A stretch of 6,357 bases of DNA from assembly GCA_017626625.1 (NCBI GenBank), contig JAGAIK010000103.1, positions 1-6,357 on the forward strand. The letters run 5' to 3'. Positions 5,237 to 6,357 of the stretch are shown in pieces (within the stretch, counting starts at the first letter, position 1; every line of letters starts with the position of its first letter). The stretch comes from Roseburia sp. (lineage in GTDB: Bacteria > Bacillota > Clostridia > Lachnospirales > Lachnospiraceae). A program made the translations under genes and the position numbers. The notes beneath the pieces are model-generated. The model had not been told where the DNA came from and ran no database searches. It saw only the letters and a list, made by a program, of their open reading frames with translations.

Positions 5237-6262
5237 TTATTCGTTATTTCCTCCGATATCGGCAACAAGGCGGTCAAAGTCGCTCTGATATGTTCTGTCC
5301 TGCAAAACACGGTATTTTTCAAACTCATTTTCCGCAAAAGATTTCGCAATAGCGGCAGTCACTTTTCCATTGTTATGCAGAATATCTTCTTCATTGAACT
5401 GGAGAAAAGCGTCCAGACGAATGACCCAATCCTGCATATACATGATGTTTCCACGCCGTGCTTGACGCTCTGCATAATCCAGATACATTGTCACGATTTC
5501 ATTCAGATTAGTCATTTCTTCTTCGGTTAAGTAGTTCTTAGCAATCAAAACATCTGATTTGCGAATACGACCCTGCGGAGCGTTTTTCCAAGTGGTCAGA
5601 CCCATATTCGGTTTTGTACTGTCGGCCCGCTCATAGATGATTTCTGCCGCTGTGTGGTGGGTGACAGCATAGTGGAGCTTATTTTGAACCGTTGCAAAAA
5701 ACTCACTTGTGATAGAACTGTTTACGTCATAATCAGCGCTGCACTGGGAGTAAATATCTGTAATTTTTTGATAGAAACGGCGTTCACTGGAACGAATATC
5801 ACGAATACGTTCCAATTGTTCTTCAAAATAATCCTTGCCGAAGAAGTTTTCCGGCTCCCGCAGACGAACATCGTCCATTACATACCCTTTGATAATAAAC
5901 TCTTTTAATATACGGTTTGCCCATATGCGGAACATGGTTGCCTTTTTGGAATTGACACGGTATCCGACTGCAATGATAGCATCCAGATTATAGTAGTTTG
6001 TATTATACCGCTTACCGTCTGCCGCAGTTGTTTCCATTTTGGAAACAACTGAATTTTCCGACAATTCGCCGGACGAAAAAATATTTTTTAGATGCTTTGA
6101 AATGGCGGATTTTTGAACCTCAAATAATTCTGCCATTTTTGCCTGTGTGAGCCAGAGGTTTTCCTGATATAAAAGAATTTCTATTCGAATATCACCATTG
6201 TCAGTTTTATAAAACAGGATTTCTCTTGTTTCATAGGGTGTAAGTTTATTTTCTTCGCTCAT
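5237..6262 (-). CDS. rhuM: RhuM-family protein
   Basis: A 341-aa, apparently full-length member of the RhuM (virulence RhuM / Fic-DOC-like) family. ATG 6262 has AAGGGAG at 6268-6274, 5-nt spacing. The N-terminal part carries a helix-turn-helix-like segment, LWLTQAKMAELFEVQKSAIS (36-55). The family signature follows: NSVVSKM, TTAADGKRYNTNYYNLDAII (79-98), then VGYRVNSKKATMFRIWAN (99-116). The middle is helical and charged; THHTAAEIIYERAD (201-214) is the Fic/DOC-like part, without a canonical HPFxxGN motif. The C-terminus (YRVLQDRTYQSDFDRL) matches the usual family end. RhuM was named from Salmonella pathogenicity island 3, and homologues often sit in islands and beside type I restriction genes; its function is unresolved. 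No restriction genes are in this window. It looks more AT-rich than the left-hand genes, consistent with transfer. It is transcribed from its own promoter. Confidence 0.9.
   Translation of the reverse strand: MSEENKLTPYETREILFYKTDNGDIRIEILLYQENLWLTQAKMAELFEVQKSAISKHLKNIFSSGELSENSVVSKMETTAADGKRYNTNYYNLDAIIAVGYRVNSKKATMFRIWANRILKEFIIKGYVMDDVRLREPENFFGKDYFEEQLERIRDIRSSERRFYQKITDIYSQCSADYDVNSSITSEFFATVQNKLHYAVTHHTAAEIIYERADSTKPNMGLTTWKNAPQGRIRKSDVLIAKNYLTEEEMTNLNEIVTMYLDYAERQARRGNIMYMQDWVIRLDAFLQFNEEDILHNNGKVTAAIAKSFAENEFEKYRVLQDRTYQSDFDRLVADIGGNNE
6025..6051. repeat. 11-bp perfect inverted repeat inside rhuM
   Basis: CAGTTGTTTCC (6025-6035), spacer ATTTT, then GGAAACAACTG (6041-6051) form a perfect hairpin within the rhuM coding sequence, covering codons of the SVVSKMETT segment. 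The GGAAACAAC arm also occurs in the rhuM promoter. Confidence 0.7.
6041..6060. promoter_or_regulatory. Internal copy of the candidate rhuM operator
   Basis: GGAAACAAC, four bases, TTTTCCG: nearly the same as the promoter copy at 6315-6333, with one base of difference in spacer length. Each copy is itself an imperfect inverted repeat (GGAAA...TTTCC). The copy lies about 230 bp downstream of the expected transcription start, similar to auxiliary operators used in looping repression. Confidence 0.4.
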
Positions 6263-6293
6263 AACTGCTCCCTTCTTTTTAATTCATATTAGC

Positions 6294-6322
6294 ATTATAT
6301 TATTTCTTTCTCTCGGAAACAA
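6294..6322 (-). promoter_or_regulatory. rhuM promoter
   Basis: On the - strand TTGTTT (6322-6317) and a perfect TATAAT (6299-6294) are spaced by exactly 17 bp. Transcription should start near 6287, about 25 nt before the ATG. The -35 box lies within the candidate operator at 6315-6333. Confidence 0.8.
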
Positions 6323-6333
6323 CCGCTTTTCCG
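6315..6333. promoter_or_regulatory. Candidate rhuM operator overlapping the -35 box
   Basis: GGAAACAAC, three bases, TTTTCCG. The GGAAA/TTTCC arms form an inverted repeat across the -35 box, and the same element recurs at 6041-6060 in rhuM. A protein bound here would block RNA polymerase. RhuM itself, with its N-terminal HTH-like segment, is the obvious but unproven candidate. Confidence 0.45.
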
Positions 6334-6357
6334 GCGATTGTCTGATTTCTCTTTGAA

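Noticed and set aside
5095..5349. 84-codon - strand frame with a hydrophobic C-terminal stretch
   Set aside because: More than 100 bases lie out of frame inside rhuM, no good ribosome site is seen, and the hydrophobic residues follow from T-rich DNA on that strand.
1..6357. CRISPR array, insertion sequence or toxin-antitoxin pair
   Set aside because: No regularly spaced repeats, transposase or paired small ORFs were found. RhuM has a Fic/DOC-like segment but no antitoxin-like neighbour in the window.

Overview
The window looks like chromosome of a moderate-GC Gram-positive anaerobe, most likely a Clostridia / Lachnospiraceae-type gut bacterium. This is an inference from purine-rich Shine-Dalgarno sites (AGGTGAG, AAGGGAG), consensus-like vegetative promoters with 17-bp spacers, AT-rich intergenic DNA, tRNA genes without an encoded CCA end, and the protein families present. 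No taxonomic marker gene is in the window.

Left part (1-2222, all + strand): the C-terminal half of an MFS exporter is followed 23 bp later by a 386-aa regulator with a C-terminal ArsR-type winged helix, probably one efflux-plus-regulator operon. Next comes a two-gene tRNA unit, tRNA-Tyr(GUA) and tRNA-Leu(UAA), with a strong promoter before it and a clean intrinsic terminator after it. The roughly 100 nt between the two tRNAs fold into an unexplained rod-like structure.

Middle (2223-3072): a lone GNAT-family acetyltransferase lies behind a perfect 10-bp inverted repeat with a 4-bp spacer, which looks like an operator. It runs convergently into the next operon, and a GNRA-capped nested hairpin sits in the gap.

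Right part (3073-6357, all - strand): this is the accessory section. An IbrA-like PP-loop (PAPS-reductase-family, DUF3440) protein and an IbrB-like ParB/sulfiredoxin-fold protein form a tight two-gene operon with its own promoter. That promoter carries a helical-phase direct repeat and a Spo0A-box heptamer. Upstream of it, and separately transcribed, is a full-length RhuM-family protein with its own near-consensus promoter. The rhuM promoter carries a GGAAACAAC...TTTTCCG element that recurs inside the rhuM coding sequence, next to an 11-bp perfect inverted repeat, suggesting autoregulation. IbrA/IbrB and RhuM are families typical of prophages and genomic islands. No integrase, transposase, att duplication or CRISPR array was seen.

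The best leads are the IbrA-IbrB pair outside its E. coli context, the duplicated candidate operator of rhuM, and the structured element between the tRNAs.
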